This document shows, piece after piece, positions 5,860 to 7,544 of a stretch of DNA of 7,544 nt. Below the pieces are notes generated by a model, which made no database searches, was not told where the DNA came from, and saw only the letters and a list, made by a program, of their open reading frames with translations. Source of the DNA: Clostridiales bacterium. Its GTDB lineage: Bacteria > Bacillota > Clostridia > Christensenellales > UBA1242. The stretch's first letter is position 1. Every line of letters begins with the position of its first letter. Made by a program: the position numbers and the translations under genes. The stretch covers positions 1 through 7,544 of the forward strand of contig CAKJYB010000018.1 of assembly GCA_918241715.1 (NCBI GenBank), written 5' to 3'.

Positions 5860-7089
5860 TTATTTGACTTTTTTTGCACATTTTTTGCTTGGCAAATTTT
5901 TTACAAGAGCTTTTGCGTCTCTTGCAATCATCAATTCTTCATTTGTTGGGATAACATAGATCTTTACTCTTGATTTTGGTGAAGAAATAAGTTGAACTTC
6001 GCCACGTTTGAAGTTTTTGTTCTTTTTCTTGTCAAGAACAATTCCGAAGTCGTCAAGTCCACCAACAATTGCTTCTCTTGGCTCTGCCCCATTTTCTCCA
6101 ATACCACCAGTAAACACGATGGCGTCAAGATTTTTTACAACTGCCAAATAACTTCCAAGATGCTTTCTTGCGTTGTAAACAAGCATGTCAAGTGCAAGTT
6201 GTGCTCTTTCGTTTCCTTCTGCTGCAGCCTTTTCAACACTTCTCATATCGCTGTCAACACCGGAAACTCCCAAAAGACCACTTTGCTTGTTGAGATATGT
6301 GATTGCTTCGTCAACATTCATGTTTTTATTGTGGCAAAGATATTGAACAACCGTTGGATCAACATCTCCAGAACGAGAACCCATCATAAGCCCTTGAAGT
6401 GGTGTAAGTCCCATTGTTGTATCTACACTTTGTCCGTTTTGAATTGCAGAGAGTGAAGAGCCGTTTCCAAGGTGGCAAATAATCAAATTTGTCTTTGAAA
6501 CAGGTTTTCCCAAAATCTTTGCTGTCTCAAGTGTGATAAATCTGTGGCTTGAGCCGTGGAAACCATATTTTCTGATATGATATTTTTGAGAATCTTCGTA
6601 TCTGATTGGATACAAATACGCTTTTTCTGGCATTGTTGCATGGAACGCTGTGTCAAATGTTGCAATTTGTGGAACTTTTGGCATTGCAGCCTGGCAAGCT
6701 CTGATTCCGGCAATATTTGCAGGCATGTGAAGTGGGCCAATTGGCACAAGTTTTTCCAAGTTTTTCAAAACTGATGCATTTACAATCACTGATTCTTTGT
6801 AAATCCAACCACCTTGAAGAACTCTATGGCCTACAGCTTCGATTTCGTCAAGTGATTTAAGCACTCCATATTCTTTGTTTGTAAGGATTTCAAGCACCTT
6901 TTTTACTGCTTCTTCATGGTTTTTTGCACCATCAAACTTCATTTCTTTTCCATCATGTTTGTATGTTATGAATGGGTTTGCAATCCCAACTCTTTCGCAG
7001 TTTCCTTTTGCAATAACCTTTTCATTTTTCATGTCAATAACTTGATACTTAAGTGAAGAGCTTCCTGCGTTTATAAGCAAAACTTTCAT
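5860..7089 (-). CDS. ackA: acetate kinase
   Basis: A 409-residue acetate kinase, full length. It transfers phosphate from acetyl phosphate to ADP, giving acetate and ATP: the energy-yielding last step of acetate fermentation, reversible for acetate uptake. Motifs: INAGSSSLKYQ (6-16), GHRV with R89, PLH with H121, FDTAFHATMP (145-154) with catalytic D146, KYGFHGSSH (174-182) with H178, ICHLGNGSS (204-212), GSRSGDVDP (237-245) with R239, VFTGGIGENG (325-334) and PTNEE (381-385). These match the catalytic residues of the Methanosarcina thermophila enzyme with a constant offset of 2 for the residues up to R239. Two oddities flank the substrate site: RVLQGG in place of RVVHGG, and LHMPAN in place of LHNPxN. 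A short lysine-rich tail (SKKCAKKVK) extends the usual C terminus. The ATG overlaps the pta stop as TAATG, with AGGAG 8 bases upstream. A separate rpmF promoter begins right after the stop codon. Confidence 0.98.
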   Translation of the reverse strand: MKVLLINAGSSSLKYQVIDMKNEKVIAKGNCERVGIANPFITYKHDGKEMKFDGAKNHEEAVKKVLEILTNKEYGVLKSLDEIEAVGHRVLQGGWIYKESVIVNASVLKNLEKLVPIGPLHMPANIAGIRACQAAMPKVPQIATFDTAFHATMPEKAYLYPIRYEDSQKYHIRKYGFHGSSHRFITLETAKILGKPVSKTNLIICHLGNGSSLSAIQNGQSVDTTMGLTPLQGLMMGSRSGDVDPTVVQYLCHNKNMNVDEAITYLNKQSGLLGVSGVDSDMRSVEKAAAEGNERAQLALDMLVYNARKHLGSYLAVVKNLDAIVFTGGIGENGAEPREAIVGGLDDFGIVLDKKKNKNFKRGEVQLISSPKSRVKIYVIPTNEELMIARDAKALVKNLPSKKCAKKVK

Positions 7090-7544
7090 TATTCTTTCTC
7101 CTTTTCTTGTTTATCTTCGCATTGAAGTGCCGTTACTGCACTTACAACAACAATATCTTCAACACTTGCCCCACGGGAAATGTCGTTGACCGGTTTTTTG
7201 AGCCCAACCAAAATTGGCCCGATTGCAGTCAAATTTCCAAAATACTGCATAATTTTGTAGCCTATGTTTCCTGCCTGAATGTCTGGGAAAATCAAAACGT
7301 TTGCATCACCAGCAAGTGGGCTGTCTTTACACTTTGTGTGTGCCACTCTTGGAACGATTGCTGCGTCAAGTTGAATTTCTCCATCACACACAACATCTTT
7401 TTCTTTCTTTCTAAACTTTTCTGCTGCTGTGCGAACTCTTGCAACATCTTCGCCCTTTGCACTTCCCTTTGTGGAATATGACAAGAATGCAACTTTTGCT
7501 TCAAGTCCAAATCTTTGTGCAAACTTTACTCCATGCTGTGCAAT
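7089..7544 (-). CDS. pta: phosphate acetyltransferase (C-terminal part)
   Basis: The last 151 codons of pta; the frame is open to the window end, so the N-terminal half (about 180 residues) is outside. Pta converts acetyl-CoA and phosphate into acetyl phosphate, the substrate of AckA encoded next. Recognisable family segments are KVAFLSYSTKGSA near the start of the visible part, then DANVLIFPDIQAGNIGYKI, GPILVGLKKPVNDISRGAS and VEDIVVVSAVTALQ near the end. The Ser-Arg pair of SRGAS and the following VEDI aspartate correspond to catalytically important residues of the Methanosarcina enzyme; the usual SRGCS cysteine is alanine. A charged tail (CEDKQEKEKE) closes the protein. The stop codon overlaps the ackA start by one base, the classic pta-ackA arrangement implying one transcript and coupled translation. 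Its promoter is not in the window. Confidence 0.97.
   Translation of the reverse strand: MAQHGVKFAQRFGLEAKVAFLSYSTKGSAKGEDVARVRTAAEKFRKKEKDVVCDGEIQLDAAIVPRVAHTKCKDSPLAGDANVLIFPDIQAGNIGYKIMQYFGNLTAIGPILVGLKKPVNDISRGASVEDIVVVSAVTALQCEDKQEKEKE

Noticed and set aside
5992..6456. 154-codon open frame on the plus strand over ackA
   Set aside because: It is antisense to catalytic AckA motifs (GSRSGD, FTGGIGENG) and shows no recognisable domain.
1..7544. Mobile elements, CRISPR arrays, tRNA/rRNA genes or a novel defence-type system
   Set aside because: All long frames on the coding strand are conserved housekeeping genes with continuous codon style, the gaps are short and explained, and I see no terminal repeats, direct-repeat arrays or RNA gene folds.

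Overview
This window is a compact stretch of housekeeping genes, all on the minus strand, from a low-GC bacterium (I estimate upper-30s % GC from sampled lines). Gene content and order, A/G-rich coding strands, AGA-dominated arginine codons and strong AGGAG-type ribosome binding sites point to Bacillota, most likely a Clostridia-type lineage. That assignment rests on gene order and protein motifs only, because no marker search could be run.

In transcription order (high to low coordinates) the layout is: the 3' part of pta (phosphate acetyltransferase, cut by the window end), ackA (acetate kinase), rpmF (ribosomal protein L32), plsX (phosphate acyltransferase), rnc (ribonuclease III), smc (chromosome condensation ATPase) and the first 64 codons of ftsY (signal recognition particle receptor, cut by the window start). 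Only two intergenic gaps are longer than 40 bases: about 100 bases between ackA and rpmF and about 123 bases between rpmF and plsX. Both hold readable signals, and no stretch of 300 bases lacks a gene.

The genes appear to form three transcription units. (1) pta-ackA makes acetyl phosphate and then acetate plus ATP, and the two genes are joined by a TAATG stop/start overlap. (2) rpmF has its own near-consensus promoter immediately after the ackA stop, a hairpin in its leader and a clear intrinsic terminator. (3) plsX-rnc-smc-ftsY is driven by a promoter between the rpmF terminator and plsX. plsX and rnc overlap by 8 bases, and smc and ftsY are 9 bases apart. A weak additional promoter candidate lies just before smc. 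Unit 3 links the start of phospholipid synthesis, double-stranded RNA processing, chromosome condensation and membrane protein targeting, a grouping well known in Bacillota.

No undescribed system is visible here: every long coding frame is a recognisable conserved gene. The points worth a second look are small. They are a slimmed gene order lacking the usual yceD, fapR and fab/acpP genes, an alternating inverted-repeat array over the plsX promoter, substitutions in the acetate pocket of AckA, and a divergent RNA-binding domain in RNase III.
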